NCBI GenBank assembly: GCA_012517905.1
Contig: JAAYUE010000067.1
Coordinates: 1-42,646, forward strand
Reading direction: 5' to 3'
Origin: Clostridiales bacterium
Lineage (GTDB): Bacteria; Bacillota; Clostridia; Christensenellales; CAG-138
Length of the DNA: 42,646 bases
Below, piece after piece: positions 34,778 through 42,646 of this stretch. The notes under the pieces are model-generated. The model was not told where the DNA came from, made no database searches, and worked only from the letters and a program-made list of their open reading frames with translations. Position 1 is the stretch's first letter. Each line of letters begins with the position of its first letter. A program made the translations under genes and the position numbers.

Positions 34778-34912
34778 GTGGTTAGAACCTATCAGCCCAA
34801 AAAGCGTCAGCGGAGCAAAGTGCATGGTTTCCGGAAGCGTATGAAAACAGCGGACGGCCGCAACGTCATCAAGCGTAGGCGTGCGAAAGGCCGCAAAGTT
34901 CTCAGCGCGTAA
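34778..34912 (+). CDS. rpmH: 50S ribosomal protein L34
   Basis: A 44-residue, very basic protein matching L34 throughout: [10 protein letters not shown], then K-V-H-G-F-R-K-R-M and [14 protein letters not shown]. Start is GTG 34778, with GAGGTG upstream; length is exactly that of the family. First gene of the rpmH-rnpA-yidD-yidC-jag-mnmE cluster. Confidence 0.97.
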   Translation: MVRTYQPKKRQRSKVHGFRKRMKTADGRNVIKRRRAKGRKVLSA

Positions 34913-35010
34913 CGGGATTGCTTTGATCAGAACCGTAACAGAACGCACAAGCGCTTGCGGCAGGCATTTGCTTGCCGCATGTTTGTATTTGTCAAAAAAG
35001 GTGCGGCGCC

Positions 35011-35361
35011 GTGAAACACAGTGATTCCCTGCGGCGGAAAAAAGAGTTTCGCTATACCTACCGCGCCGGCAAATCCTGCGGCGGCCGGCTACTATCCCTG
35101 GTCTACGCAAAAAATCGAGGCACGCAGCCGAAGATCGGCTTCTCAGTCAGCAAAAAAATCGGAAACGCCGTCACGCGAAACCGCGTGAAGCGGCGGATGC
35201 GCGAGGCGGTTACGCCGCTGATTCCGCAGATCAGGGGCGGCATGAACCTCATCTTCATCGCGCGGGATTCGATCATCGACGCGCCGTTTTTGAGCATTCG
35301 CGAACAGATGCTGCTGCAACTGACGCGCGCCGGCCTCTGGAACGCGGAGGAACACACATGA
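35011..35361 (+). CDS. rnpA: ribonuclease P protein component
   Basis: A 116-residue basic protein that helps the RNase P RNA cut tRNA 5' leaders. The signature [17 protein letters not shown] is present. Start is GTG 35011, with AAGGTG upstream; the product then begins K-H-S-D-S-L-R-R as expected. Its stop overlaps the yidD start as ATGA. Confidence 0.95.
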   Translation: MKHSDSLRRKKEFRYTYRAGKSCGGRLLSLVYAKNRGTQPKIGFSVSKKIGNAVTRNRVKRRMREAVTPLIPQIRGGMNLIFIARDSIIDAPFLSIREQMLLQLTRAGLWNAEEHT

Positions 35362-35567
35362 AGCGGGTCTTGATCGCCATCGTCCGCGGCTATAAAAAAT
35401 ACATCTCACCGCTGCTGCCGCCGAGCTGCCGCTTTACGCCGACCTGCTCGGAATACGCTATCGAAGCCATTCAAAAACACGGAGCCTGGAAGGGCGGGCT
35501 GCTCGCCATATGGCGCGTGCTGCGCTGTAACCCTTTCTTCAAGGGGGGCTACGACCCCGTTCCGTGA
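35358..35567 (+). CDS. yidD: membrane protein insertion efficiency factor YidD
   Basis: A 69-residue protein with a short amphipathic N-terminus and the family core [12 protein letters not shown], ending in R-C-N-P-F-x-K-G-G-Y-D-P-V. It works at the inner membrane with YidC. It overlaps rnpA by 4 bp and is followed by yidC after 68 bp. Confidence 0.96.
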   Translation: MKRVLIAIVRGYKKYISPLLPPSCRFTPTCSEYAIEAIQKHGAWKGGLLAIWRVLRCNPFFKGGYDPVP

Positions 35568-35635
35568 GAAAACCGCATCCTTCACAATCCTGTTGAAATC
35601 CATACCCTGTATATAGAGAGAGGAGGGCATCCCCC

Positions 35636-36610
35636 TTGCAAGGCGATTTCTTTATCACACAGTGGGCATTCCTCGGAATGCGCTGGCTCTACGAAGCCCT
35701 GACCAACCAAAGCATCGTACTCACCATCATCATCGCAACCCTGATCATCCGCAGTCTGACGGTCTTTGGCGACATCCGTTCGAGAAAGTCTTCCATGAAG
35801 ATGTCGGCCATCCAGCCGCAGCTCGACAAACTCCGCAAAAAATACGAAAAAGACCCGCAGCGTCTCAACAGCGAGCAGCAAAAGCTCATGCGCGAGCAGG
35901 GCGTGAGCATGTTCGGCGGCTGTCTGCCGATGCTCATCACCATGCCGCTGTTCTTCATCTTCATCGCGGCGTTCAGACAGTGGGGCAACGAAATGATGGT
36001 TCGCCTCATCCTCACGCTCGAGGACAATCAGGACAAGGGCGTCGCGCTCTTCCAGGGGTTCAAATTCTTCTGGGTGAACAACCTCTGGATGCCGGACAAC
36101 GGATTCTCGCCCGTCATCATGGCGGCAAAGGACTTTTTCAGCAAGACGAACGCGACGCTGCCGAAGCTGCTTTATTTCCAGGAGCACCCGGAAGCGCTGC
36201 AGAAGTTTGTCGATCTCGGCTTCTTCATCAAGAGCGGGGATACGTATTCGATCGCCACGCTGACGGACGAAATCGCCGCGCGCTATACGCAGCTGATGGC
36301 GCCCTGCGCCGCGCTGTACAGCGGGCATAACAACGGCTGGTTCATCTTCCCGATTCTGGCGGGCGGAACCACCTATCTCTCTACATGGATCATGCAGAAG
36401 AATCAACCCAAGAGCGATGCTACGGCAAATACGAACAAGATCATGAACTGGCTCATGCCGGCGATGTCCTTCTTCTTCTGCCTCCAGTATAACGCGAGTT
36501 TCGCCGTGTACTGGACGTTCAGCAACATCTTCTCGCTCGGGACCTCGCTGTTGATCAATCGTTCGTTCGCCAAGCAGAAAGCTGCTCTGACGGAGGCGAG
36601 TGTAAAATGA
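35636..36610 (+). CDS. yidC: membrane protein insertase YidC/OxaI
   Basis: A 324-residue membrane insertase. The first helix (about 22-42) is followed by a positively charged hairpin with K-M-x-x-I-Q-P-Q-L-D-K-L, and G-G-C-L-P-M-L-I-T-M-P marks the second core helix. The conserved helices resume after an insertion of about 100 residues (125-230), longer than in Bacillus SpoIIIJ. There is no lipobox, unlike Bacillus. Start is TTG 35636 with AGGAGGG 8 nt upstream; no nearby ATG has an RBS. Confidence 0.94.
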   Translation: MQGDFFITQWAFLGMRWLYEALTNQSIVLTIIIATLIIRSLTVFGDIRSRKSSMKMSAIQPQLDKLRKKYEKDPQRLNSEQQKLMREQGVSMFGGCLPMLITMPLFFIFIAAFRQWGNEMMVRLILTLEDNQDKGVALFQGFKFFWVNNLWMPDNGFSPVIMAAKDFFSKTNATLPKLLYFQEHPEALQKFVDLGFFIKSGDTYSIATLTDEIAARYTQLMAPCAALYSGHNNGWFIFPILAGGTTYLSTWIMQKNQPKSDATANTNKIMNWLMPAMSFFFCLQYNASFAVYWTFSNIFSLGTSLLINRSFAKQKAALTEASVK

Positions 36611-37470
36611 GGAGCATGGAGTTTTCCGGAAACAGCGTAGACGAGGCGATCTTCATTGGGCTCAACGAGATGGGCGTGACCATCGACGAAGTCGAGATCG
36701 AGACCATCCAGTCCGAGAGCAAGGGCCTCTTCGGCATCGGCGCGAAGCAGGCGGTCGTCCGCCTGACCGAGCGCGAGGTGCCGCTGGTCATGGAGATGGA
36801 GCAGGTCTATCGCAAGGAAAAGGAAGCGAGCTATCAGCAGCGGCGCGAGCATGCGCCGCGCGGCAGGGATACGCGCGTGGAGCGGCGCGACGACGGCGAG
36901 CGGTATGACCGCCCCGAGCGCGGCGACCGAGGCCAGCGCGGGCCCCGGGAGGGACAGCCGCGCGAGCACGCGCCCGAACCCGTGATCGAGGAACACTATG
37001 ATTACAGCGAGGAGCTTGCGAAGAACACGCCCTGCGCGGTGTTCCTTGGCGAACTGCTGCAAAAAATGAACACGCCCGCGCCGGTGCTCGCGGCGGACAC
37101 CGAAAACGGCCTTCGCCTCTGCATCGACGCGGAGACGATGGGCCTCCTGATCGGGCGCCGCGGCGAAACGCTGGACGCCATGCAATACCTCGTTTCGCTG
37201 GTGGCGAACAAGAACCGCAAGGACGAGGGTTACGTCCGCGTGACGCTGGACACCGAGGGCTACCGCTCGCGTCGGGAAGAGACGCTCAAGCGCCTCGCGC
37301 GCAGAAACGCGGTGCGCGTGCGCCAGACCGGCCGACCTGTCTCCATGGAGCCCATGAATCCGTACGAGCGGCGCATTCTGCACAGCGCGCTGCAGGGTTT
37401 CACGGGCGTCACGACGCACAGCGAGGGCGAGGAGCCCAATCGCCATGTCGTGATTACGCCGACCAGATAG
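36607..37470 (+). CDS. jag: Jag/KhpB RNA-binding protein
   Basis: A 287-residue cytoplasmic protein. A Jag-N domain (1-55) is followed by an Arg/Glu/Gly/Pro-rich disordered linker (70-125), a KH domain with I-G-R-R-G-E-T-L-D-A (about 178-190) and a C-terminal R3H domain with N-P-Y-E-R-R-I-L-H. KhpB binds RNA with KhpA and affects cell division. ATG 36607 overlaps the yidC stop as ATGA and has GGAGG 9 nt upstream, so coupling is likely. Confidence 0.95.
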   Translation: MRSMEFSGNSVDEAIFIGLNEMGVTIDEVEIETIQSESKGLFGIGAKQAVVRLTEREVPLVMEMEQVYRKEKEASYQQRREHAPRGRDTRVERRDDGERYDRPERGDRGQRGPREGQPREHAPEPVIEEHYDYSEELAKNTPCAVFLGELLQKMNTPAPVLAADTENGLRLCIDAETMGLLIGRRGETLDAMQYLVSLVANKNRKDEGYVRVTLDTEGYRSRREETLKRLARRNAVRVRQTGRPVSMEPMNPYERRILHSALQGFTGVTTHSEGEEPNRHVVITPTR

Positions 37471-37480
37471 CGTGAATCAG

Positions 37481-37522
37481 ACGAGCCGCCGCGAATCGAA
37501 AGCGGCGGCTCGTGTTTCTTTT
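37481..37522 (+). terminator. intrinsic terminator after jag
   Basis: ACGAGCCGCCGC (37481-37492) pairs with GCGGCGGCTCGT (37502-37513), followed by a T-rich tail. A second GC hairpin, GCCGGCG/CGCCGGC, lies at 37531-37550. Confidence 0.75.
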
Positions 37523-37604
37523 GGCGGATGGCCGGCGGCAAAACGCCGGCTTCGGCTTTGACAGAACGGAAATGACAAAGCGTCGATATCGAACAGGAGC
37601 GACT

Positions 37605-38909
37605 ATGGAAGACACCATCTATGCGCCGTCCTCCGCCGTCGGCGGGGCGATCGCCGTACTCCGCGTCTCGGGCGCGGAAGCGGGCAGGGTAAGGGAACTA
37701 TTCGAGCGCGACCCCTCTGCGCGTCCGCGCGAACTCGTGCATACGCGCCTCCTGCAGGACGGCGAAGTGATAGACGACTGTATGGCAGTGTTTTTTCCCG
37801 CTCCGGCCAGCTATACGGGTGAGGACATGGCGGAGCTGAACGTGCACGGCGGCGCGCAGACGGTTCAGCGCGCGCTCGGCGCGCTCGCCTCGCTCGGGTT
37901 TCGTCCCGCGCAGGCGGGGGAGTTTACCAAGCGCGCGTTTCTGAACGGCAAGATGGACCTCTCTGCCGCCGAGGCGGTGATGGACGTGATCAACGCGGAC
38001 GCCGAGCAGAGCCTGAAGTCGGCGCTGCTGCAGCTGCAGGGCAGCGTGAAGCGGGAGATCACGTCGGTGGAGGACTTGCTAACGGATGCGCTCTCAGGCA
38101 TCGACGCGGCGATCGACTACCCGGACGAAGCGGAAGCGGACGCGACCGAAGCCTTGCCGGCGTCGCTTTCGGCGGCGATTTTGCGCGTCGATGCCATGAT
38201 TCGCGAGGCGAGACGCGGGCGTGTGTTGCGCGACGGCCTTCGCGTCGCCATCGTCGGGCGGCCGAACGTCGGCAAATCTTCGCTGATGAACGCGCTGCTG
38301 GGCAGCGAACGCGCGATCGTGACCGCCGCCGCCGGCACCACGCGGGACGTGATCGACGAAAAGCTGAGCATCGGCGGCGTTCCCGTGCGCCTCATCGACA
38401 CGGCGGGGATTCGGGACGCGCACGACGAGGCGGAGCGCATCGGCGTGGACCGCGCGCGCGCCGCGCTGAAAGGGGCGGATGTGATCTGCCTCGTGCTGGA
38501 CGCCTCCGCACCTCTGACGGCGGAGGACGAAGCGCTTCTTGCCGAGACCGCGAGCGAAAACCGAATCGTTCTGTTGAATAAGTCCGATCTGCCAAAGGCG
38601 TGCGCTTATGGCGGAGACGCGATCTTTGCGAGCGCAAAAACCGGCGACGGACTGGATGCGCTGAAGCATGAGCTGCTTGTGCGGTTTGCGCCGGAGCGCG
38701 CGGACCAGTCCGCCATCACAAATGAACGGCACATTCGCGCGCTGGAGCTCGCCCTGGTTGCGCTGCGCGACGCGGCGACGGCGGAAGAGCTCGATTGCGC
38801 GGCGACGGACGTTAAAAACGCGCTGCACCACCTCGGCTCCATCACGGGATCGGACGTGGACGCGGCGGTGATCGACCGTATATTCGAGCGGTTCTGCGTC
38901 GGGAAATAA
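37605..38909 (+). CDS. mnmE: tRNA modification GTPase MnmE
   Basis: A 434-residue GTPase that, with MnmG, makes 5-carboxymethylaminomethyl uridine at tRNA wobble position 34. The N-terminal folate-binding domain opens with D-T-I-Y-A-P-S-S-A. The G domain has G-R-P-N-V-G-K-S-S, D-T-A-G-I and N-K-S-D, and the protein ends in the required C-V-G-K motif. Start at ATG 37605, CAGGAG 7 nt upstream. The expected partner gene mnmG does not follow here. Confidence 0.96.
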   Translation: MEDTIYAPSSAVGGAIAVLRVSGAEAGRVRELFERDPSARPRELVHTRLLQDGEVIDDCMAVFFPAPASYTGEDMAELNVHGGAQTVQRALGALASLGFRPAQAGEFTKRAFLNGKMDLSAAEAVMDVINADAEQSLKSALLQLQGSVKREITSVEDLLTDALSGIDAAIDYPDEAEADATEALPASLSAAILRVDAMIREARRGRVLRDGLRVAIVGRPNVGKSSLMNALLGSERAIVTAAAGTTRDVIDEKLSIGGVPVRLIDTAGIRDAHDEAERIGVDRARAALKGADVICLVLDASAPLTAEDEALLAETASENRIVLLNKSDLPKACAYGGDAIFASAKTGDGLDALKHELLVRFAPERADQSAITNERHIRALELALVALRDAATAEELDCAATDVKNALHHLGSITGSDVDAAVIDRIFERFCVGK

Positions 38910-38939
38910 AACGCCCTGAAGAATGGGGGATGCGGACGG

Positions 38940-39458
38940 ATGGAATCGACCGTGACGCTTCGCGTGGTGACGCCGCAGGACGTGCCCGCGCTCGTGCGCC
39001 TGCGTCTGGCAACGCGCATAGAGACCTATCGTGACATCTATCCCGCCGAGTGGATCGAAGGCTTCGACGCTGCGGCGTCGGAAGAACGCTTTCGAAAAAT
39101 CGCAGCGGACCCGGAGCAGCATCTGTATTTCATCGAGGTCGACGGTGCGTGCGCCGGCTACCTCTGCTACGGCAGGGAACTGGAACCCACCATGCCGCCG
39201 GACTCGATCTGCATCAACATGCTCTATCTGCTGCGCGCGTTTCAGAGGCGCGGCGTCGGCTCGTTTGCGCTTGCGCACGTTCGCGCCTATTGCCGCGCGC
39301 TTGGCCGGGACCGTTTTTATAACGGCTGCAATCTGCATAACGAAAGCGCGCTTCGGTTTTATCGCGCCATGGGCGGGCGCGTCGTCGCCGAATACGGCGG
39401 ACATGAAAACAAGGCGCTCGATCAGACGGTGTTCGAGCATCTTGCAGGATCAACTTAA
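38940..39458 (+). CDS. GNAT family N-acetyltransferase
   Basis: A 172-residue GNAT protein. The acetyl-CoA loop is near residues 101-108 (F-Q-R-R-G-V-G-S), and the C-terminal N-x-x-S-x-x-F-Y-R-A-M-G-G pattern is typical. The substrate cannot be told. It starts 30 bp after mnmE and ends just before a strong terminator, so it probably shares the mnmE transcript, in the place where mnmG usually lies. Confidence 0.88.
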   Translation: MESTVTLRVVTPQDVPALVRLRLATRIETYRDIYPAEWIEGFDAAASEERFRKIAADPEQHLYFIEVDGACAGYLCYGRELEPTMPPDSICINMLYLLRAFQRRGVGSFALAHVRAYCRALGRDRFYNGCNLHNESALRFYRAMGGRVVAEYGGHENKALDQTVFEHLAGST

Positions 39459-39470
39459 GATTAAAAACAT

Positions 39471-39500
39471 AAAAAATAGCTGGCATGCCAGCTATTTTTT
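39471..39500. terminator. bidirectional terminator between the GNAT gene and the alaS operon
   Basis: A perfect 30-bp palindrome centred on GCATGC: A6-TAGCTG on one side, CAGCTA-T6 on the other. Each converging gene ends within 20 bp of it. Confidence 0.92.
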
Positions 39501-39517
39501 TGACCGTAAAATCGGCG

Positions 39518-40270
39518 TCAGCCGAAGATGCCGCGCTTTTGGATAAACGCGGAGTCGAAGTGCTCCATCACGCCGCCGTAGGTTTCCGCGGCATAGATCG
39601 CCTTGGTGGTCAGCTCCGTGACCGTCTCCTGTTCCAGCGGGCTGATGGCGTGCAGCACGATATAATAGGACGGCTCCCGCTCGGGGATGTAGTCCGTTTC
39701 GCCGATGGCAAATCCCAGAGCTTTGGCGTTTTCGCCGAAAAGCGTGCGCCCGTTTGCGCTGGGAAAATAGAAATGCAGGTTGACGCGCCGGTTTGCCGCG
39801 TTGTCGTCCCCGCGTTGGCGGAGGGACTCGATGTACGCCGCGTTGTCCACGGACTGGCGTTTGGCGTTGTCCGGCACGAGCAGGCGATAGTAGGTCTGGC
39901 GGTTGGGCTCCTCGGCCTTGAAGCATTCCAGCCGCAGGCCGTCCTCTTCCGAGCAATATGCCATGAGCGGCACGAGAAGGCGCGCGTCCGAGGTGTAGAA
40001 GTAATACCGGCGCTGCGCGGCGATGTCGATGTAGCCGACGAACGCACAGTGTTCGCCGAGGATGCGGATGAACTCCTTGCTCACGCTCTCGAGCAGGCGC
40101 TTTTCGCGCGCGGTAAACGAGAGCGCTTCCGGTTTTTTCGGATAGCACGAAACGTAGAGCAGGGTCGTGTAGTCGCCGAGCGCGTCAAACTCTTCCACGT
40201 AGCTCAGGTCGACGTGAAACTGCGCCGGAAGGCCCTGCAAATCCCAATCGTAGACGTACCAATCACGCAT
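39518..40270 (-). CDS. DUF695 / RraB-like domain protein
   Basis: A 250-residue soluble protein. The N-terminal 150 residues begin D-W-Y-V-Y-D-W and resemble DUF695. The C-terminal 90 residues (G-F-A-I-G-E-T-D-Y-I through V-M-E-H-F-D-S-A-F) resemble the RraB fold, known in E. coli as an inhibitor of RNase E. The pairing of these two domains occurs in other bacteria, but its function is unknown. ATG 40270 lies inside the end of alaS (8-bp overlap) with no strong RBS, so it is probably translated by coupling. I am fairly sure of the gene, less of the family. Confidence 0.65.
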   Translation of the reverse strand: MRDWYVYDWDLQGLPAQFHVDLSYVEEFDALGDYTTLLYVSCYPKKPEALSFTAREKRLLESVSKEFIRILGEHCAFVGYIDIAAQRRYYFYTSDARLLVPLMAYCSEEDGLRLECFKAEEPNRQTYYRLLVPDNAKRQSVDNAAYIESLRQRGDDNAANRRVNLHFYFPSANGRTLFGENAKALGFAIGETDYIPEREPSYYIVLHAISPLEQETVTELTTKAIYAAETYGGVMEHFDSAFIQKRGIFG

Positions 40271-42059
40271 GGGTCAATACCGCTTTGATGCGACGAACGC
40301 CAGCGCTCGACGCCTCCTCCTTTTTGATTTTGAACGATCCAAGTTCGCCGGTGCGTGCCGCGTGCGGACCGCCGCAGATTTCGCGGCTGAATCCGGGGAC
40401 GGTGTACACCTTGACCTTGGAGCCGTATTTGCTCTCAAACAGACCGATCGCGCCACTCTCCCTGGCTTCGTCCACGGTCATCTCCTCGCAGAGGACTTCG
40501 ACGTCCTGCGCGATGGCCTCGTTGACGAACGCCTCCACGGCAGCGAGTTCTTCCGGCGTGAGTTTGCGCGGAAAGCTGAAGTCGAAGCGCAGGCGTTCGG
40601 CGGTGATGTTGCTGCCCTTTTGCGCGACCTCGTCGCTGTTGAGCACATGACGCAGCGCCGCCTGCAGCAGGTGCGTCGCGGTGTGCAGCCGCGCGGTTTC
40701 CTCGGTGTGATCCGCAAGGCCGCCCTGAAAGCGCTGCTCCGCGCCCGCGTGGGAGAGCTCCTGATGCGCCTTGAACGCTTCGTCAAACCCGCTTGCGTCC
40801 ACCTTGAGGGTCCGCTCGGCAGCGAGTTCCTGCGTCAGTTCGAGCGGAAAGCCGAACGTGTCGTAGAGATGGAACGCGCTCACGCCGTCGATCGTATCGC
40901 CCTCGAGCGTGCCGACGAGCCGCTCGAACTCGCGGATGCCCTTTTTCAGCGCATGCTCGAATCTCTGCTCCTCTTTGGTCAGTTCGTCCAGAATCTTCTC
41001 GCGGTTGTCCGCCAGTTCGTGGTAAAAGCCGCCGTACTGCGCGATGACCGCGTCCGCAATCTGCGTCAGGCTGCCGTCCGGAATGTCGAGCTGCATCGCA
41101 AAGCGGATGGCGCGGCGGATCAGACGGCGGAGGATATAACCCTGATCGACGTTGCTCGGCGTGATGCCACGCTGGTCGCCGAGCATGAACGTTGCGCAGC
41201 GGATGTGGTCCGCAATGATGCGAAACATCCGCGTGATCTCGTCGCTCTTTCCATATTGTTTGCCGGAAAGCGCGGCAATCGATGCGATGATGCCGGAAAA
41301 CGCGTCCGTGTCGTATACGCTGCCGACGCCTTGAAGCGTCGCGACCGTGCGGTCGAGCCCCATGCCGGTGTCGACGTTCTTCTGTGCCAGCGGTTCAAAC
41401 GCGCCCTCGGCGGTCTTGTTGTATTCCATGAATACGTTGTTCCAGATCTCGAGGTATTTGCCGCAGTCGCAGCCGGCTTTGCAGTCCGGCCCGCAGACGG
41501 GCTTGCCGGTGTCGTAGAAGATCTCGGTGTCGGGGCCGCAGGGGCCGGTCATGCCGGCGGGACCCCACCAGTTGTTCTTCTTGGGCAGGTAGACGATATG
41601 ACTCGGATCCACGCCCTGGCTGACCCAGCAATCGTGCGCGACGGTATCGCGCGGCGCGTTTTCGTCGCCCTCGAAGCAGGTGAAATACAGCAGATTCGGG
41701 TCGATGCCGAGGCAGTCCGGACTTGTCAGAAACTCCCAGGAATACGCGATGGATTCCTTCTTGAAGTAATCCCCGAGCGACCAGTTGCCGAGCATCTCGA
41801 AAAACGTGCAGTGCGAGGCGTCTCCGACTTCGTCGATGTCGCCCGTGCGCACGCACTTCTGCACGTCGACAAGGCGCTTGCCTTCCGGGTGCGTTTCGCC
41901 CATGAGATAGGGCACGAGCGGGTGCATGCCCGCGGTCGTAAAGAGCACGGTCGGGTCGTTTTCGGGGATGAGCGACGCCGAAGGGATGACGACGTGTCCT
42001 TTGGACACGAAGAAGTCGAGATACAGTTGGCGAAGCTCTTTGCTGGTCATGGATCGCAT
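40263..42059 (-). CDS. alaS: alanyl-tRNA synthetase, short form
   Basis: A 598-residue AlaRS; bacterial enzymes are usually about 870. The class II catalytic and tRNA-recognition domains span about 1-440. Editing residues follow almost at once: His459-x3-His463 (H-T-A-T-H) and Cys562-x3-His566 (C-G-G-P-H). The first editing His is at 567 in the E. coli enzyme, so the beta-barrel segment of about 100 residues is missing, and the C-Ala domain is absent as well. A cysteine cluster at 189, 193, 197 and 199 may bind zinc. The next gene starts inside its 3' end with an unrelated product, so this is not a frameshift. CTCCTT complement (AAGGAG) lies 12 nt before ATG 42059. Confidence 0.94.
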   Translation of the reverse strand: MRSMTSKELRQLYLDFFVSKGHVVIPSASLIPENDPTVLFTTAGMHPLVPYLMGETHPEGKRLVDVQKCVRTGDIDEVGDASHCTFFEMLGNWSLGDYFKKESIAYSWEFLTSPDCLGIDPNLLYFTCFEGDENAPRDTVAHDCWVSQGVDPSHIVYLPKKNNWWGPAGMTGPCGPDTEIFYDTGKPVCGPDCKAGCDCGKYLEIWNNVFMEYNKTAEGAFEPLAQKNVDTGMGLDRTVATLQGVGSVYDTDAFSGIIASIAALSGKQYGKSDEITRMFRIIADHIRCATFMLGDQRGITPSNVDQGYILRRLIRRAIRFAMQLDIPDGSLTQIADAVIAQYGGFYHELADNREKILDELTKEEQRFEHALKKGIREFERLVGTLEGDTIDGVSAFHLYDTFGFPLELTQELAAERTLKVDASGFDEAFKAHQELSHAGAEQRFQGGLADHTEETARLHTATHLLQAALRHVLNSDEVAQKGSNITAERLRFDFSFPRKLTPEELAAVEAFVNEAIAQDVEVLCEEMTVDEARESGAIGLFESKYGSKVKVYTVPGFSREICGGPHAARTGELGSFKIKKEEASSAGVRRIKAVLTHA

Positions 42060-42098
42060 ATGATAAAGATACTCCTTGACGTTAAAAATTTCCTATAT

Positions 42099-42128
42099 AG
42101 AATACAGCAAAAAAGTGCGCCTTGTCAA
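42099..42128 (-). promoter_or_regulatory. promoter of alaS
   Basis: Minus strand: consensus TTGACA (42128-42123), 18-nt spacer, TATTCT (42104-42099). The leader is only about 32 nt, too short for a T-box. Confidence 0.68.
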
Positions 42129-42253
42129 CGCGGCGGCAGCGGCAGACGGTTCTGTATCGAGGCGATCTGGGCGTTCGTCACCATCTGTTGTGGAGCGAAC
42201 GGACGCTTGCCACAATACGCTTCACAAACAAAAAAGAATTGTGATAAAAGCAC

Positions 42254-42282
42254 TTGCTTTTCGGTTTTGGAAGAAGTAAAAT
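42254..42282 (+). promoter_or_regulatory. possible upstream promoter (P1) of the rRNA operon
   Basis: TTGCTT (42254-42259), 17-nt spacer, TAAAAT (42277-42282). It lies about 107 bp before the main promoter. The rest of 42129-42253 shows only a CGTTCG/CGAACG dyad and no gene. Confidence 0.4.
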
Positions 42283-42360
42283 AAGCGAGCATCCGAAAAA
42301 CGCATGTCAAAACGAGATCAAAAAACAGATCGAACTGCGAAAAAAAGATCGAAAAAGCGG

Positions 42361-42389
42361 TTGACATGAAAGCCACGGATTGCTATAAT
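42361..42389 (+). promoter_or_regulatory. main rRNA operon promoter with UP-like A-tracts
   Basis: Consensus TTGACA (42361-42366), 17-nt spacer, consensus TATAAT (42384-42389). The 40 bp upstream contain three A5-A7 tracts at about helical spacing (42319-42357), as in UP elements. Confidence 0.9.
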
Positions 42390-42455
42390 AATTAGGCTGT
42401 CGCAAGAAACAAAAGCGACGGAGCCGAGCGGCCGGAAAGGGTCGGGAGGCGGGAA

Positions 42456-42528
42456 GCACCTTGAAAACTATATAGTGCAGGAAACAAAAACAAGCCAGTA
42501 ATTCTGAGGCAAGGGCGCAGAAATGCGC
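42456..42528 (+). promoter_or_regulatory. rRNA leader with boxA-like sequence and GNRA hairpin
   Basis: GCACCTTGAAAACT (42456-42469) resembles the B. subtilis boxA antitermination element. A hairpin GCGCA-GAAA-TGCGC lies at 42515-42528. The leader from transcription start to 16S is about 220 nt. Confidence 0.5.
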
Positions 42529-42617
42529 TTAAGTTAAGGAATGAAACAAACGCAACGAATTTGAGCAAGCGTACAAAGTAAGTGAGCTAACAGGCCCGAA
42601 AGGGTTTGTGAGAGATT

Positions 42618-42646
42618 GAACTCAAGAGTTTGATCCTGGCTCAGGA
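42618..42646 (+). rRNA. rrs: 16S ribosomal RNA, 5' end only
   Basis: AGAGTTTGATCCTGGCTCAG at 42625-42644 is the universal 5' conserved segment (E. coli positions 8-27). The mature 5' end is therefore near 42618. The gene runs out of the window. Confidence 0.95.

Noticed and set aside
40263-40270. Frameshift truncating alaS
   Set aside because: The editing motif is complete, the stop is clean, and the next gene starts within the overlap and encodes an unrelated protein, not a C-Ala domain.
42060-42130. T-box riboswitch for alaS
   Set aside because: The predicted transcript leader is only about 32 nt and no T-box consensus or terminator/antiterminator is present.

Overview
The window looks like chromosomal core DNA from a high-GC member of the Clostridia (Firmicutes). 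I infer this from the set of genes: a c-di-AMP receptor (DarA/PstA), CarD, a YacL-type PIN-TRAM membrane protein, SpoIIIE/FtsK, Jag/KhpB, a DUF3267 zincin, Gram-positive style leaderless YidC, consensus sigma-A promoters (TTGACA-N17-TATAAT), strong GGAGG ribosome binding sites and frequent TTG/GTG starts. Nothing in the sequence fixes genus or species. There is no tRNA, insertion sequence, integrase or CRISPR array.

Layout. 1-12295 is mostly accessory or transport functions on the + strand: the tail of an unknown gene, a minus-strand S24-type repressor, a YegP-like protein, a cation efflux protein, a GH2 glycosidase, a PlsC-like acyltransferase with zinc ribbon, a GltS-like carrier, a Na/Pi-PhoU transporter, a YbaK-GNAT fusion, and a compact phage-type lysis cassette (endolysin plus two small membrane proteins). 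12306-14967 runs on the minus strand: phosphopantetheinyl transferase, MATE exporter and c-di-AMP receptor. 15260-16098 is a translationally coupled DUF2087 / DUF3267 pair. 16163-23599 is the conserved minus-strand block ftsK-rimO-pgsA-cinA-recA. 23680-25519 is a + strand dehydrogenase and a SIMPL lipoprotein.

25541-26326 (radC) diverges from the + strand housekeeping run tilS-hpt-ftsH, a PHP phosphoesterase, prs, carD-yacL, and the rpmH-rnpA-yidD-yidC-jag-mnmE cluster, followed by a GNAT gene. On the minus strand, alaS overlaps a DUF695/RraB-like gene. The window closes with a promoter region and leader of an rRNA operon and the first bases of 16S rRNA.

The points I find most unusual are a very short alanyl-tRNA synthetase that keeps its editing site but lacks both the beta-barrel insert and the C-Ala domain, an isolated endolysin/holin cassette, the DUF2087-membrane zincin couple, a LexA-like repressor whose catalytic lysine and scissile alanine are both replaced, a divergent PRPP synthetase behind a perfect tandem 11-bp repeat, and about ten genes with clear non-ATG starts. 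Coordinates for several genes were moved from the longest open frame to an internal start because a ribosome binding site or promoter required it.
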